The notes beneath the pieces are model-generated. The model was not told the DNA's origin and did no database searches. It worked only from the letters and a program-made list of their open reading frames with translations. Below, one piece after another: positions 9,281 through 20,342 of a DNA stretch of 64,000 bases. Within the stretch, counting starts at the first letter, position 1; each line of letters begins with the position of its first letter. The translations under genes were made by a program, and so were the position numbers. The stretch is from positions 248,001 through 312,000 of the forward strand of contig JALEGD010000001.1 of the NCBI GenBank assembly GCA_022763425.1. The letters are read 5' to 3'. This stretch comes from Pelagibacteraceae bacterium (GTDB taxonomy: Bacteria; Pseudomonadota; Alphaproteobacteria; Pelagibacterales; Pelagibacteraceae).

Positions 9281-11215
9281 ATGGAAAATAAATTATTATG
9301 GAGCGCAGATAAAACTAGAAAGAAAAATTCCAATATAAAAAATTTTGCTGATAAAATTTCTCAGAAATATAAAATTGATTTTAGTGATGAATTTTTAAAA
9401 TTACATGATTGGTCAATTAAAAATCCTTCTAATTTTTGGAGCGAGTATTGGGATTATGCAAATATTATTGGAAAAAAAGGTAATCAAATAATAGATAGTG
9501 ATAAAGTTTTTTACAAAAATAAATTTTTTTCTGACTCTAAAATAAATTTTGCAGAAAATTTATTAATTAAAAATAACAATGATATTGCAATTCATTCATT
9601 AAAAGAAAATGGTCTAAATGAGTCTGTTACATGGAAAGAGCTTCGAGAAAAAGTTTTTAAAATTTCATCTTTTTTAAATAAAATTGGATTAGTTAAAAAT
9701 GATCGTGTTGCAGCATATGTGCCCAATGTTATTGAAACAGTAATAAGCTTTTTAGCAGCTGCCAAAAATGGATGTATATGGTCAAGCTGTTCACCAGATT
9801 TCGGCATTCAAGGTGTAGTAGATCGCTTTAAACAAATAGAGCCAAAAGTTCTTTTTACTTGTGATTATTATTTTTATAATGGGAAAAAAATTGATGTCCT
9901 CAATAGGATTCCAGACATTTTAAAACAAATACCCTCAATAAAAAAAGTTATAGTTTTTAGTTACAATAAGTCAGATTCTACAAAACATGATTACGATAAA
10001 TTTGATGAAATTTTAAAAGCATCCGATGAAAACAGTAATTTTGAAAGATTTGAATTTAATCACCCTATTTACATTTTATATTCTAGCGGGACTACAGGGA
10101 TTCCAAAGTGTATCGTACATGGCGCTGGCAATGCTTTAATTGAACAAAAAAAAGAACTATCGATTCATTGCGATGTAAAAGAAAACGATAAAGTTTTTTA
10201 TTTCACAACCACTGGATGGATGATGTGGAATTGGCAGATTGCAGCTTTATCATGTGGGGCATCAATATATTTATATGATGGTTCACCTTTTTATCCCTCT
10301 CTTGATGTGTTGATTAAATATTGTGAAAAAAATAAATTCACATTATTTGGCGTTGGTGCAAAATATATCGACCATCTAAAGAATGAAAAATTTGATGGTT
10401 TGAAGTACGATTTAAGTAATCTAAAAACTATTACATCTACAGGATCACCTTTGGTTAGTGAAAGTTTTGAATATATTTACAAAAATATTAAAGAAGATGT
10501 TCATTTGTCATCAATCAGCGGAGGAACGGATGTTGTTGGATGTTTAGTAATTGGCAATGTCTTGCAATCTGTTTATGCAGGAGAAATTCAAAGTCCAAGT
10601 TTGGGAATTGAAATTGATATTCTAGATGACGATGGAAATAGTATTTTGAGTGATGAAAAAGGAGAATTGGTTGTTAAAAAACCTTTTCCTTCAATGCCTG
10701 TAAAGTTTTGGAATGATTCTGATGAGACAAAAATCAAATCTGCATATTTTGAAAAATATAATAATATTTGGCATCACGCTGACTATATTCAAAAAACTAA
10801 AAATCAGGGATACATAATTTATGGAAGATCAGATGCCACATTAAAGCCTGGAGGAGTTAGGATTGGAACTGCCGAAATTTATAGACAAGTTGAAAGTTTT
10901 GAGGAAATTTCAGAAGCTTTAGTTATCGGACAAAACCATAATGATGATGTAAGGGTCGTGCTCTTTGTTAAGCTTAAAGAGGAAATGGTTTTAAATGATG
11001 AATTAATTAAGAATATTAAATCTAAAATCAGAAAAAATTGTTCGCCAAGACATGTTCCTTCAATTATTAAAAGTTGCCCAGATATCCCAAGAACCAAAAG
11101 TGGAAAAATTGTAGAAATTGCAGTTAGAAAAATTTTAAATAAACAAAAAATTAATAATATAGAAGCTCTTGCAAATCCAGAAGCATTAGAGTTTTTTAAA
11201 AACTTAAAAATTTAA
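9281..11215 (+). CDS. Acetoacetyl-CoA synthetase
   Basis: AMP-dependent synthetase motifs (YSSGTTGIPKCIVHG, PRTKSGKIVEIAVRK) and AACS-type N-terminus. Confidence 0.88.
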   Translation: MENKLLWSADKTRKKNSNIKNFADKISQKYKIDFSDEFLKLHDWSIKNPSNFWSEYWDYANIIGKKGNQIIDSDKVFYKNKFFSDSKINFAENLLIKNNNDIAIHSLKENGLNESVTWKELREKVFKISSFLNKIGLVKNDRVAAYVPNVIETVISFLAAAKNGCIWSSCSPDFGIQGVVDRFKQIEPKVLFTCDYYFYNGKKIDVLNRIPDILKQIPSIKKVIVFSYNKSDSTKHDYDKFDEILKASDENSNFERFEFNHPIYILYSSGTTGIPKCIVHGAGNALIEQKKELSIHCDVKENDKVFYFTTTGWMMWNWQIAALSCGASIYLYDGSPFYPSLDVLIKYCEKNKFTLFGVGAKYIDHLKNEKFDGLKYDLSNLKTITSTGSPLVSESFEYIYKNIKEDVHLSSISGGTDVVGCLVIGNVLQSVYAGEIQSPSLGIEIDILDDDGNSILSDEKGELVVKKPFPSMPVKFWNDSDETKIKSAYFEKYNNIWHHADYIQKTKNQGYIIYGRSDATLKPGGVRIGTAEIYRQVESFEEISEALVIGQNHNDDVRVVLFVKLKEEMVLNDELIKNIKSKIRKNCSPRHVPSIIKSCPDIPRTKSGKIVEIAVRKILNKQKINNIEALANPEALEFFKNLKI

Positions 11216-12135
11216 TTTTCAATCAAAGCTTTAACATGTTCATAGGCACTTTCTTTAAGTGCATCAAGATCATAACCACCTTCCAAGATTGAAACTATTC
11301 TGCCATCACAAATATTACCAGCAACATTCATAATTCTTTTGGTGATTTCATAAAAGTCCTTAGACTTTAGATTTACTTGTGCCAATGGATCTTTTTGATG
11401 AGCATCAAAACCTGAAGATAGCAATATAAATTCAGGGTTAAAGCTTTTTAATTTTTTTAAAACATTTTCAAAACTATTAAAATATATATCACTCGATGTT
11501 CCAGGGTCTAAAGGAATATTTAATATATTATTAGATGCACCTTTCTCATTTACAGAACCTGTTCCAGGATAAAAAGGATATTGGTGTGTTGAAATATATA
11601 ATACGTTAGGATTGTTATAAAAAATTTCCTGCGTTCCATTTCCATGGTGAACATCATAATCAATAATCGCAACTTTTTTATATTGATAATGATTTAGTAA
11701 GTAAGCAGCTCCAACAGCAACATTATTATATATACAAAATCCCATCGCCTTATCACTTTCAGCATGGTGTCCCGGAGGTCTTACTGAGCAAAATGCATTT
11801 TTAAATTCCTCATTAACGACCTGATCAATACCTAGAATTATTGAACCCACAGCATCTAAGGCAGCTTCTTTAGATCCTGGCGATACTATTGTATCTCCAT
11901 CTAAAAATTGAATTCCACTTTTTGGAAATGAAATAGAAATTTTTTCTAAATAGTTTTTATTATGAACTTTTTCAATTATACTATGATCAAATAATTTTGG
12001 TTCAAACCAGTTAATTTTTTTATCAAATTTTTTTAGTTCTTCATTAACTACTTTGACTCGATCGACTCTCTCAGGATGACCTGGCCCTGTATCATGATTT
12101 TGATATGTTAGTGATGTAATGACCGAAGTTTTCAA
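11212..12135 (-). CDS. Histone deacetylase family / acetoin utilization-like amidohydrolase
   Basis: RPPGHHAE, DYDVHHGNGTQEIF, SSGFDAHQKDPLA. Confidence 0.92.
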   Translation of the reverse strand: MKTSVITSLTYQNHDTGPGHPERVDRVKVVNEELKKFDKKINWFEPKLFDHSIIEKVHNKNYLEKISISFPKSGIQFLDGDTIVSPGSKEAALDAVGSIILGIDQVVNEEFKNAFCSVRPPGHHAESDKAMGFCIYNNVAVGAAYLLNHYQYKKVAIIDYDVHHGNGTQEIFYNNPNVLYISTHQYPFYPGTGSVNEKGASNNILNIPLDPGTSSDIYFNSFENVLKKLKSFNPEFILLSSGFDAHQKDPLAQVNLKSKDFYEITKRIMNVAGNICDGRIVSILEGGYDLDALKESAYEHVKALIEN

Positions 12136-13295
12136 TTAAAAAAACTTTTAATAATTTTAAGATATATAGATTTTAATTTTTTCATATCTTTAATAGATGA
12201 CCTTTCATCTACTTGATGCATAGTATTACCAACCAAACCAAATTCAATGCAAGGTGCTATGTCTTTAATAAATCTAGCATCGGATGTTCCTCCAATAGTA
12301 GATAAAACTGTATTTTGTTTTGTTTCTTTTTTTATAATACTTTGAATTTTTTTTACTGTCTGATTAGGTTTAGTTAAAAATGCCGTACCAGTTCCTTGAA
12401 ATTGACTTTGAGTTTTGCATTTATATTTTTTTTCATATTTTTTAATAATTTTTGAAATGTATTTTTTTAAAGAACTAAAGGTATGAAGTGTATTATATCT
12501 TATGTTGAATGTGGCATTTGCCTTTGCGGGAATGACATTATCAGCTGAATTATCAATACTAATCTTCGTAATCTCTAGATTAGATGGTTGAAAGTTTTTG
12601 TTTCCTTTATCTAAAGGTTTAGATTTTAATTCATCTAAAATTTTAATTATAGGAGTTGCAGGATTTAAAGCTTCTAGAGGATAAGCAATGTGCCCTTGTT
12701 TTCCAATAACAGTTAAATGAGTTGTAATACTTCCTCGTCTTCCAATTTTCATCATTTGACCTAATTTACTTCTATTAGATGGTTCTCCAACAATACAAAA
12801 ATCAATTTTTTCTTTTTTCTTTTTTAAATACTCAACAACTTTTTTTGTTCCATTAATAGCAACACTTTCTTCATCACCCGTGATCAAAAAACTTATAGAA
12901 CCTTTAAAATTTTTATTTTCTTTTAAAAATTGACTAACCGCAGCTATAAAACATCCAATGCCGCCTTTCATATCACTTACACCTCTTCCATAAAGGTAGC
13001 CTTTTTTTATTTTTGCTCCAAAAGGTTTAGTAGACCATGAAGAAACATCCCCAGCTGGCACAACATCTGTATGACCAGCAAAACATAAGTTGGGCGATTG
13101 GTTTCCGTATTTTGCGTAAAGATTAATTATTTTGTCTGTTCCTTTTTCTTGGAATGACATTAATTTACATTTAAACCCAAGCTTTTTTAGATGTTTTACG
13201 ACAACATTCATTGCCCCCAAATCTTTTGGAGTAACGCTTGGTTTTTTAATTAGCTCTTGAGTAAATCTAATTTCATCAATTAGCTTACTCATCAA
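12132..13295 (-). CDS. dapE: Succinyl-diaminopimelate desuccinylase
   Basis: FAGHTDVVPAGD, GRGVSDMKGGI; next to dapD. Confidence 0.92.
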   Translation of the reverse strand: MMSKLIDEIRFTQELIKKPSVTPKDLGAMNVVVKHLKKLGFKCKLMSFQEKGTDKIINLYAKYGNQSPNLCFAGHTDVVPAGDVSSWSTKPFGAKIKKGYLYGRGVSDMKGGIGCFIAAVSQFLKENKNFKGSISFLITGDEESVAINGTKKVVEYLKKKKEKIDFCIVGEPSNRSKLGQMMKIGRRGSITTHLTVIGKQGHIAYPLEALNPATPIIKILDELKSKPLDKGNKNFQPSNLEITKISIDNSADNVIPAKANATFNIRYNTLHTFSSLKKYISKIIKKYEKKYKCKTQSQFQGTGTAFLTKPNQTVKKIQSIIKKETKQNTVLSTIGGTSDARFIKDIAPCIEFGLVGNTMHQVDERSSIKDMKKLKSIYLKIIKSFFN

Positions 13296-14105
13296 TTAAT
13301 CTCTTAGTAAATCGTTTATAGAAGTTTTGCTTCTAGTTTTTTCATCAACTGTCTTAACAATTACAGCACAGTATAAACTAGGTCCTTTTCCACTTTTATC
13401 AGGAAGAGATCCGGGTACGACAACTGAGTATGGAGGAATTTTTCCATAAATAGTTTTTCCAGTTTCTCTGTTTATGATTTTTGTAGATTGACCGATAAAA
13501 ACACCCATAGAAATCACAGATCCTTCTCCAACTATAACACCCTCAACAATTTCTGATCTTGCTCCAATAAAACAGTTATCTTCAATGATTGTTGGATTAG
13601 CTTGCATAGGTTCTAAAACTCCACCAATTCCGGCACCACCTGAAACATGGCAATTTTTTCCAACCTGCGCACATGATCCTACTGATGCCCATGTATCAAT
13701 CATAGTTCCTTCATCTACATATGCTCCTACATTTACAAAAGAAGGCATTAGCACTACGTTCTTAGCAATGTAAGAACCATGTCTTACTACTCCATTCGGA
13801 ACCATTCTGAAATTTGCTTCTTTAAATTCTGCACGTCCCCAACCAGCAGTTTTACCTTTGACTTTATCCCACCATGTTGCATATGGGCCAGCAAGAGTTT
13901 GCATTTCATTTGTTTTAAAGCTTAATAAAATTGCTTTTTTAATCCATTGATGCACAACCCACTCATCACCTTTTTTTTCCGCAACTCTGATTTCTCCCTT
14001 ATCTACTTTTTCTATGGTTGTCGTTATTGCATCTAATATTGATTTCTCTGAATTGCCGTCAATTTTAGCTCGGTTTTCCCAAGCGTCATTAATAATTTTT
14101 TCCAT
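13296..14105 (-). CDS. dapD: 2,3,4,5-tetrahydropyridine-2,6-dicarboxylate N-succinyltransferase
   Basis: Hexapeptide repeat enzyme, [32 protein letters not shown]. Confidence 0.96.
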   Translation of the reverse strand: MEKIINDAWENRAKIDGNSEKSILDAITTTIEKVDKGEIRVAEKKGDEWVVHQWIKKAILLSFKTNEMQTLAGPYATWWDKVKGKTAGWGRAEFKEANFRMVPNGVVRHGSYIAKNVVLMPSFVNVGAYVDEGTMIDTWASVGSCAQVGKNCHVSGGAGIGGVLEPMQANPTIIEDNCFIGARSEIVEGVIVGEGSVISMGVFIGQSTKIINRETGKTIYGKIPPYSVVVPGSLPDKSGKGPSLYCAVIVKTVDEKTRSKTSINDLLRD

Positions 14106-14776
14106 TATTTGCCTATAATTTTGTTAGTTTCTTTTAAAAATTCTGTAAGATTTTTTACCGTATAATGTACGTGATTTCCATCAAATCCTTTCTTACAGTA
14201 AGGATCATCATTTTCAATCCAGGCTGTTTTCATACCCATTTTATGTGCAGGCTCTAAATTTTTTGCGATATCTTCGATAAAGATACTTTGTTCACATTGG
14301 ATATTAAAAGTTTTGACTAATTTTTCATAAGGTTCAACTTCTGGTTTTGGAATAAAATCGCAATCTGCAATATCAAATATTTTTTGAAAGTTTTTTTCAA
14401 CGCCTAATCTTTCGATCACACGTTCCGCATGTTTTTTTGAACCATTAGTAAATATTATTTTCTCACCTGGTAAATTCTGAATTTGCTCATTAAGACCTGG
14501 ATCTTTTTTTAAAAAATCATAGTCAATATCATGAACAAACTCTAAGAAATGATGTGCGTCGATATCATGCTTTTTCATTAAACCATTCAAAGTTGTTCCA
14601 TGCTTATGAAAGTAATCATTTTTTATTTTTACAGCTTCTTGTTTTGTGACATCTAAATTTTCCATGATAAATTCACACATTTTTTTATCAATTTTACCAA
14701 AAACATTTGTAGTAGCGGAATACAGTGTATTATCTAAGTCAAAGATCCAATGTTTAACTGTTGCTAAATCTTTCAT
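14105..14776 (-). CDS. HAD-family pyrimidine 5'-nucleotidase-like hydrolase
   Basis: [10 protein letters not shown] and HAD motifs ([12 protein letters not shown]). Confidence 0.85.
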   Translation of the reverse strand: MKDLATVKHWIFDLDNTLYSATTNVFGKIDKKMCEFIMENLDVTKQEAVKIKNDYFHKHGTTLNGLMKKHDIDAHHFLEFVHDIDYDFLKKDPGLNEQIQNLPGEKIIFTNGSKKHAERVIERLGVEKNFQKIFDIADCDFIPKPEVEPYEKLVKTFNIQCEQSIFIEDIAKNLEPAHKMGMKTAWIENDDPYCKKGFDGNHVHYTVKNLTEFLKETNKIIGK

Positions 14777-15636
14777 TTTACAATTAATGTACCAGCGCCT
14801 TCATCTGTAAACAACTCATGAAGTACCGCATGTGGTTTAGTTCCATCTATTATTACAACACCGCCTACACCATTTTTAATCGCTGAGATACAGGTTTGAA
14901 TTTTCGGTATCATTCCACCTGTAATTGTTTCATTATCAATTAATGCCTGTGCTTCTGCCACGGTTAATTTTGAAATATAGTCACCATTTTTATCTTTAAC
15001 GCCAGGAACATCGGTCATTAAAAGTAACCTCTTGGCTTTAACTTTTATTGCAATAGTTCCAGCTGCAGTATCAGCATTAATATTATAAACTTGACCATTT
15101 TCACCAAGACCCATTGGTGCAATTACTGGTACTTTGTTATCATTAAGAATATGATTTAACTTATCAATATCGATCTCTTCAGGATCTGCAACAAAGCCTA
15201 GCTCTGGGTTTTTAGCTTTTTTTACTTTTAAAATACTGTTTGTATTTCTTGCTGTAACTGCTTCAGCATTAGCTTTGAACGCATTAATTGTATTAACTAG
15301 ATCAGGATTTATTTCATTAAGCAAAACATCTTCAACAATTTTAATTACATTTTCATCTGTTACCCTTAGGCCTAAAATAAATTTACTTGGAATATTTTGC
15401 GCTTCTAGTTTTTTTTTAATTTGAGGTCCGCCACCATGAATAACTAAATTTTTTATACCAATTAAATTACATATCGCTGCATCTTGAGCAAAAGCTTTTG
15501 TTAATTGATCGCTAGCCATGACTTGGCCACCATACTTTAAAACAATTTTTTCACCTTTGTATTTCTCTACAAATTGTTGTGCTTTTTCAATTAATGGAGC
15601 GTCTTTTTGAGGCCAAAAATCTTTTAAATCCATCAA
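14773..15636 (-). CDS. argB: Acetylglutamate kinase
   Basis: VLKYGGQVM, VIHGGGPQI, NADTAAGTIA. Confidence 0.96.
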   Translation of the reverse strand: MMDLKDFWPQKDAPLIEKAQQFVEKYKGEKIVLKYGGQVMASDQLTKAFAQDAAICNLIGIKNLVIHGGGPQIKKKLEAQNIPSKFILGLRVTDENVIKIVEDVLLNEINPDLVNTINAFKANAEAVTARNTNSILKVKKAKNPELGFVADPEEIDIDKLNHILNDNKVPVIAPMGLGENGQVYNINADTAAGTIAIKVKAKRLLLMTDVPGVKDKNGDYISKLTVAEAQALIDNETITGGMIPKIQTCISAIKNGVGGVVIIDGTKPHAVLHELFTDEGAGTLIVK

Positions 15637-17315
15637 ACAGTTTTAACTTTTGTTTTTCTAATAATAACGTACTGCTGAGCCATTGTTAAAACGTTATTTA
15701 CAGACCAATAAATGACTAGTCCTGATGGAAAAGAGGCTAATAAGATTGTTAGGAAAAAAGGAAAAAACATAAAGATTTTTGCTTGAATAGGATCTGGTGG
15801 TGCAGGGTTTAATTTTTGTTGAATATACATTGTAACACCCATGATAATCGGCCAAGCACCAATGATTAAAAATCCTGGGGGATCCCAAGGTATCAAGCCA
15901 AATAAATTAAATATCGATGTTGGATCTGCAGCAGATAAATCTTGTATCCAACCATAGAAAGGAGCATGTCTCATTTCAATTGTTACAAATAACATTTTAT
16001 AAATTGCAAAAAAGAATGGGATTTGAAGCATCACAGGCAAGCAACCAGAGATAGGGTTTACTTTTTCTCTTTTATACAAATTCATCATTTCCATCTGAAT
16101 TTTTTGCTTATCTTCTTTGTATAAATCTTTTAGCCTTTGCATCTCGGGCTGTAACGCTTTCATTTTTGCCATTGATACAAAAGAGTAATTTGCAAGTGGG
16201 AAGAATATTAATCGTACACCAGCTGTTAAAAGAATAATTGCAATTCCAAAATTTCCACACCATTTAAATAAATAATCAATTATAAAAAATAAAGGCTTTG
16301 TGAAAAAGTGAAACCAACCCCAATCAATTGCTAAATCAAATTTATGAAACCCTTTACTTTCAGCGTAGCCATCAATGACAGACACTTCTTTTGCTCCAAT
16401 AAATAGGTTTGAAATATTTGAACCAGTTTGATTTACATTAACTGTTGTTGCATCAGTAACAATATAATTTGATTTAAATGATTTATCGTAAGAAAATTCT
16501 GCTTTAAAATTTTTTCCTTTTTCTGGAATTACAGCTGTTAACCAGTATTTATCTGTAATACCAACCCATCCTTGTGATCCATTAAATGTTTTCTTTTTTT
16601 CAACAACATCATCATAATCCTCTTCAGTTAACATCTCATCAACAATTCCAAGTAATCCTTCATGTAGAATAAAAAAATCTTGGATTTCTGGTTTTTCTTG
16701 CCTTGTAATTTGAGCATAATGAAAAAGATTTACAGTTTGGTTTGAATTATTTTTTATCTCTTCATTAATTGTAATGAGGTACTGATCATCAATTGTAAAC
16801 TTTTTTACAAAAGTTAATCCCTGACCATTATTCCACTCTAATTCTACAGGAGTATTTGGTGTAAGTGTTTTATTTCCTTTTGCAGTCCATAAAGTTTGAT
16901 TATCTGGCACAATTTCATTTCCTGATGTAGCCCAACCTGTTTCTAGAAAATATGCTTGGTCATATTTTTTAGGATTAAGTAAAATTACTTTTGTTTGATC
17001 ACCTGTATTATCTTGATTATAATTTTTTAAAGTAACATCATCTATTAATGCGCCAGTTAAAGCTATCGAGCCCACAATGGCACTATTTTCTATTTTTATT
17101 CTGTCACTTTGATTAATGGCATCCGATCTTGTTAATTTTGTTTCAACTTTTTTTTGTGAAATAGAAGGCGCTGACGGTTTGTCGCCTTTTAATTGTTGTT
17201 GCTGAACTTGTTCTTGATTTTGTGTTTGAGGCACAGGCTCACCGTACCAAAACTGCCACATCATTATAACAAATGTTGAAAGGACTACGGCTGCAAGAAC
17301 ATTTTTATTTTCCAT
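15633..17315 (-). CDS. yidC: Membrane protein insertase YidC
   Basis: MENKNVLAAVVLSTFVIMMWQ and C-terminal Oxa1 domain; start placed at MENK. Confidence 0.95.
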   Translation of the reverse strand: MENKNVLAAVVLSTFVIMMWQFWYGEPVPQTQNQEQVQQQQLKGDKPSAPSISQKKVETKLTRSDAINQSDRIKIENSAIVGSIALTGALIDDVTLKNYNQDNTGDQTKVILLNPKKYDQAYFLETGWATSGNEIVPDNQTLWTAKGNKTLTPNTPVELEWNNGQGLTFVKKFTIDDQYLITINEEIKNNSNQTVNLFHYAQITRQEKPEIQDFFILHEGLLGIVDEMLTEEDYDDVVEKKKTFNGSQGWVGITDKYWLTAVIPEKGKNFKAEFSYDKSFKSNYIVTDATTVNVNQTGSNISNLFIGAKEVSVIDGYAESKGFHKFDLAIDWGWFHFFTKPLFFIIDYLFKWCGNFGIAIILLTAGVRLIFFPLANYSFVSMAKMKALQPEMQRLKDLYKEDKQKIQMEMMNLYKREKVNPISGCLPVMLQIPFFFAIYKMLFVTIEMRHAPFYGWIQDLSAADPTSIFNLFGLIPWDPPGFLIIGAWPIIMGVTMYIQQKLNPAPPDPIQAKIFMFFPFFLTILLASFPSGLVIYWSVNNVLTMAQQYVIIRKTKVKTV

Positions 17316-17562
17316 TTTTTTTCTCCACTGGATCAAATCCAGAATTACCACCCAAAAATTTAATTGGATGACATTTTAAGATCCTTTTCATACCTGAATA
17401 ACACCCATTTAAAAAACCTTTTTTTTGAATCGACTCGATAAAATAATCAGAACATGTTGGCAAAAACCTACAATTCGGTCCTAGAAGAGGGGAAATCAAA
17501 TATTTATAAGTTTTTATAATACTAATTAGCAAACCTGATATTAAATTTTCAATCAACTTCAT
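17305..17562 (-). CDS. yidD: Membrane protein insertion efficiency factor
   Basis: YKYLISPLLGPNCRFLPTCSDYFIESI motif. Confidence 0.95.
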   Translation of the reverse strand: MKLIENLISGLLISIIKTYKYLISPLLGPNCRFLPTCSDYFIESIQKKGFLNGCYSGMKRILKCHPIKFLGGNSGFDPVEKKNGK

Positions 17563-17915
17563 TAGATAGACCTCAGTTTACTCGCAAGTTCATTAACAAT
17601 ATTTTGAAAATTTTCATCGTAGATTTTTGGTTTAGCAAAAATTGCATATTTAAATTTTTTTTTAAAATTATTTTTAATTTCAATAATAGCCTTACGTGTT
17701 GCCATTTTTAATCTTCTGCGCATTCGATTTCTTTTAACAGCATTACCAAGTTTTTTTGCAGCAACACAACTTAATAAAATTTCTTTGTCTTGATCAGTGT
17801 TATTTTTGTTTTTATAGAAAATTGTAAAGAGATTTGAGCTGACTTTTTTTCCAGAGAGAACTTCTTTAAATTCTTTGCTTCCGCTTAAACTGTGGAAGAC
17901 TATCGTGTTCGGCAT
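17562..17915 (-). CDS. rnpA: Ribonuclease P protein component
   Basis: Position between rpmH and yidD; KKLGNAVKRNRMRRRLK. Confidence 0.94.
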   Translation of the reverse strand: MPNTIVFHSLSGSKEFKEVLSGKKVSSNLFTIFYKNKNNTDQDKEILLSCVAAKKLGNAVKRNRMRRRLKMATRKAIIEIKNNFKKKFKYAIFAKPKIYDENFQNIVNELASKLRSI

Positions 17916-17918
17916 TTG

Positions 17919-18053
17919 TTATGCTGAAATTCTTTTTCTACCTTTAGCTCTTCTTCTAGCTATTAATTTTCTGCCGTTCTTAGTTGCCATTCTAGATCTG
18001 AATCCGTGTCTTCTGGCTCTAACTTTTTTACTTGGTTGATAAGTTCTTTTCAT
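17919..18053 (-). CDS. rpmH: 50S ribosomal protein L34 (not in ORF track)
   Basis: Hand translation: [44 protein letters not shown]. Confidence 0.97.
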   Translation of the reverse strand: MKRTYQPSKKVRARRHGFRSRMATKNGRKLIARRRAKGRKRISA

Positions 18054-18127
18054 TGCTATAATAAATTTTGGCTCTTATAAGAAATTCTTATTTGGATGTA
18101 CAGTAAAAATTATCGGCAATATTACTA

Positions 18128-18844
18128 ATGAATAGACTATCAAAAATTAAAATTTTCCTTGGTTTAGCATATTTGGGCATTGTGAGTTTAGTTGTCATTG
18201 CCTTTTTTTATTTTGGAGCAAATACTTTTTTAAGTCCGTCATACCTAGTAGAAAATAAAAATTATATTTTTGAGTTAAGAGACCAAAATTTGTTTCTCAT
18301 AAGCTCGGTATATTTTTTCTTTTCAATTATTTGGGTTTTTTTAATGGGTTTTGGAACTCCTCTAGTTATTTTTGCTGGTTTCGCTTTTGGAACAATTCTT
18401 GGATCAATATTATCAATTTTTTCGTTCACTATAGGTGCAACTTTGCTCTACTTTTTTGCAAATCATTATTTTAAAGATTTGGTAGAAAAATATTTAGGTA
18501 CAAAATATGCAAGTATTAAACAAAACGTAAATCAGAATGAATTAAGCTATTTTTTTAGTTTAAGAGTAATACCTGGTATACCATTTCCAATTAAAAATTT
18601 ACTTCCAGTATTATTTAACATGAAGCTGAAAAATTTTTTTCTAGCTACTCTATTTGGTGAGGCTGTACCTATTATTATTTCTGTTAGTATTTTTAGTGGT
18701 TTAAGTAATGCATTTGAAAGTGATAAAGATTTAAACCTTAATTTATTATTTTCACCTGAAATATTTTTCCCATTACTAGCATTGGCAATGATGTCTTTAA
18801 TTGCAAATTTTGTGAAAAAAAAATATTTTAACAAAGGAGTTTAG
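18128..18844 (+). CDS. TVP38/TMEM64 (DedA-like, SNARE-associated) membrane protein
   Basis: Hydrophobic, FGTPLVIFAGFAFG and FSLRVIPGIPFPIKNLLPVLFNMKLKNF motif. Confidence 0.8.
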   Translation: MNRLSKIKIFLGLAYLGIVSLVVIAFFYFGANTFLSPSYLVENKNYIFELRDQNLFLISSVYFFFSIIWVFLMGFGTPLVIFAGFAFGTILGSILSIFSFTIGATLLYFFANHYFKDLVEKYLGTKYASIKQNVNQNELSYFFSLRVIPGIPFPIKNLLPVLFNMKLKNFFLATLFGEAVPIIISVSIFSGLSNAFESDKDLNLNLLFSPEIFFPLLALAMMSLIANFVKKKYFNKGV

Positions 18845-19732
18845 ATGAGATTTATTAGTTTTGAAAAAGATAAAGATATTAAAGTTGGTTTAGAATTATT
18901 AGGCCAGGGTATCATAGATTTAAACCATTCAGACAGCACTATTCCAAATAACTTAAATGATATTATTAAAAATTTCTCATCTCTAGAGTCAAAAATAAAA
19001 ACATTAAACTCTCCTAGTAACATTCATTATAAAGCCGATGAGGTTAGATTTTTAGCACCTATTCCAGTACCAGTTAGAGATATTATATGTGTTGGTAAAA
19101 ATTATGCTGAACATGCAAAAGAAGTTCAAAGATCATCCTTTAATACATTGCAAGGAAAACAAGCCGTTCCAACAAAACCAATTATTTTTAATAAAGCCAC
19201 GACCTCAGTAATCGGACCAAATGATAAAATTGAAACTAAAAATGATGAAACTAAAACGACAGATTATGAAGGTGAGCTTGGCGTTATTATTGGAAAAAGA
19301 GCAAAAAATATAAGTAAGGCAAATGCGTTTGATATTATTTTTGGTTATACAATTATTAATGATGTAACAGCAAGAGAGTTGCAGAATAATCACAAACAAT
19401 GGTTTATTGGAAAAAGTCCAGACACTTACTGTCCAATGGGACCAGCGGTTATTACTAAAGATGAAATCAATAATATTGATGAAGTAAAATTACAAACTTT
19501 TGTAAATGAAGAAGAAAGACAAATTGGAATTGTCAAAGATATGGTTTTTACCATTCCTGTTTTAATAGAAACGTTAACCAAATCTATGACATTGGTAGAA
19601 GGAGATATTATTGCAACTGGAACACCAGCTGGAGTTGGTATTGGTTTTGATCCACCAAAGTTTTTAAAACCAGGCGATAAGGTAAAAGTTTCTATTGAGC
19701 CCATTGGAACACTTGAAAACGAAGTTATTTAA
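18845..19732 (+). CDS. Fumarylacetoacetate hydrolase family protein
   Basis: ICVGKNYAEHAKE, DYEGELGVIIGK, GTPAGVG. Confidence 0.93.
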   Translation: MRFISFEKDKDIKVGLELLGQGIIDLNHSDSTIPNNLNDIIKNFSSLESKIKTLNSPSNIHYKADEVRFLAPIPVPVRDIICVGKNYAEHAKEVQRSSFNTLQGKQAVPTKPIIFNKATTSVIGPNDKIETKNDETKTTDYEGELGVIIGKRAKNISKANAFDIIFGYTIINDVTARELQNNHKQWFIGKSPDTYCPMGPAVITKDEINNIDEVKLQTFVNEEERQIGIVKDMVFTIPVLIETLTKSMTLVEGDIIATGTPAGVGIGFDPPKFLKPGDKVKVSIEPIGTLENEVI

Positions 19733-19747
19733 TCATATAAGCTGACC

Positions 19748-20341
19748 ATGGCATTTGAATTACCAAAATTAGATTACGCAAACGATGCTCTTGCACCAGT
19801 GATGTCGCAAGAAACATTAGACTTACATCATGGAAAACATCACCAAACTTACGTTACAAATTTAAACAATTTAGTTAAAGATACAGATTTAGCTGACGCA
19901 TCATTAGAAGATATCATTAAAAAAACTGCAAAAGATTCATCAAAGGCTGGAATTTTTAATAACGCGGGACAGCACTGGAACCACATTTTATTCTGGAAAT
20001 GTATGAAACCAAAAGGTGGTGGAGCAATTCCTTCAGAATTAGAAAAAAGAATTGTATCTGACTTTGGTAGTGTCGATAAATTTAAAGAAGACTTTATTCA
20101 AGCTGGCGTTACTCAATTTGGTTCAGGTTGGGCATGGTTAGCAATTGATAATGGCAAATTAGTTGTTACTAAATCTGCAAATGCCTCAAACCCTTTAGTG
20201 GATAATATGAAACCTATTCTAGGATGTGATGTTTGGGAGCATTCTTATTATGTTGATTACAGAAACCGAAGACCAGATTATTTAAAAGCATTCATTAATA
20301 ATCTTGTAAATTGGGAACACGTCGCTTCTCTTTTAGATTAA
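19748..20341 (+). CDS. sodB: Fe superoxide dismutase
   Basis: HHGKHHQTYVTNLN, FNNAGQHWNHILFW, DVWEHSYYVDYRNRRPDY. Confidence 0.96.
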   Translation: MAFELPKLDYANDALAPVMSQETLDLHHGKHHQTYVTNLNNLVKDTDLADASLEDIIKKTAKDSSKAGIFNNAGQHWNHILFWKCMKPKGGGAIPSELEKRIVSDFGSVDKFKEDFIQAGVTQFGSGWAWLAIDNGKLVVTKSANASNPLVDNMKPILGCDVWEHSYYVDYRNRRPDYLKAFINNLVNWEHVASLLD

Positions 20342-20342
20342 T

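Noticed and set aside
19426-19704. Antisense ORFs over the FAH-family gene (19205-19399, 19426-19704)
   Set aside because: No recognisable domain; mirrors a strong sense-strand gene
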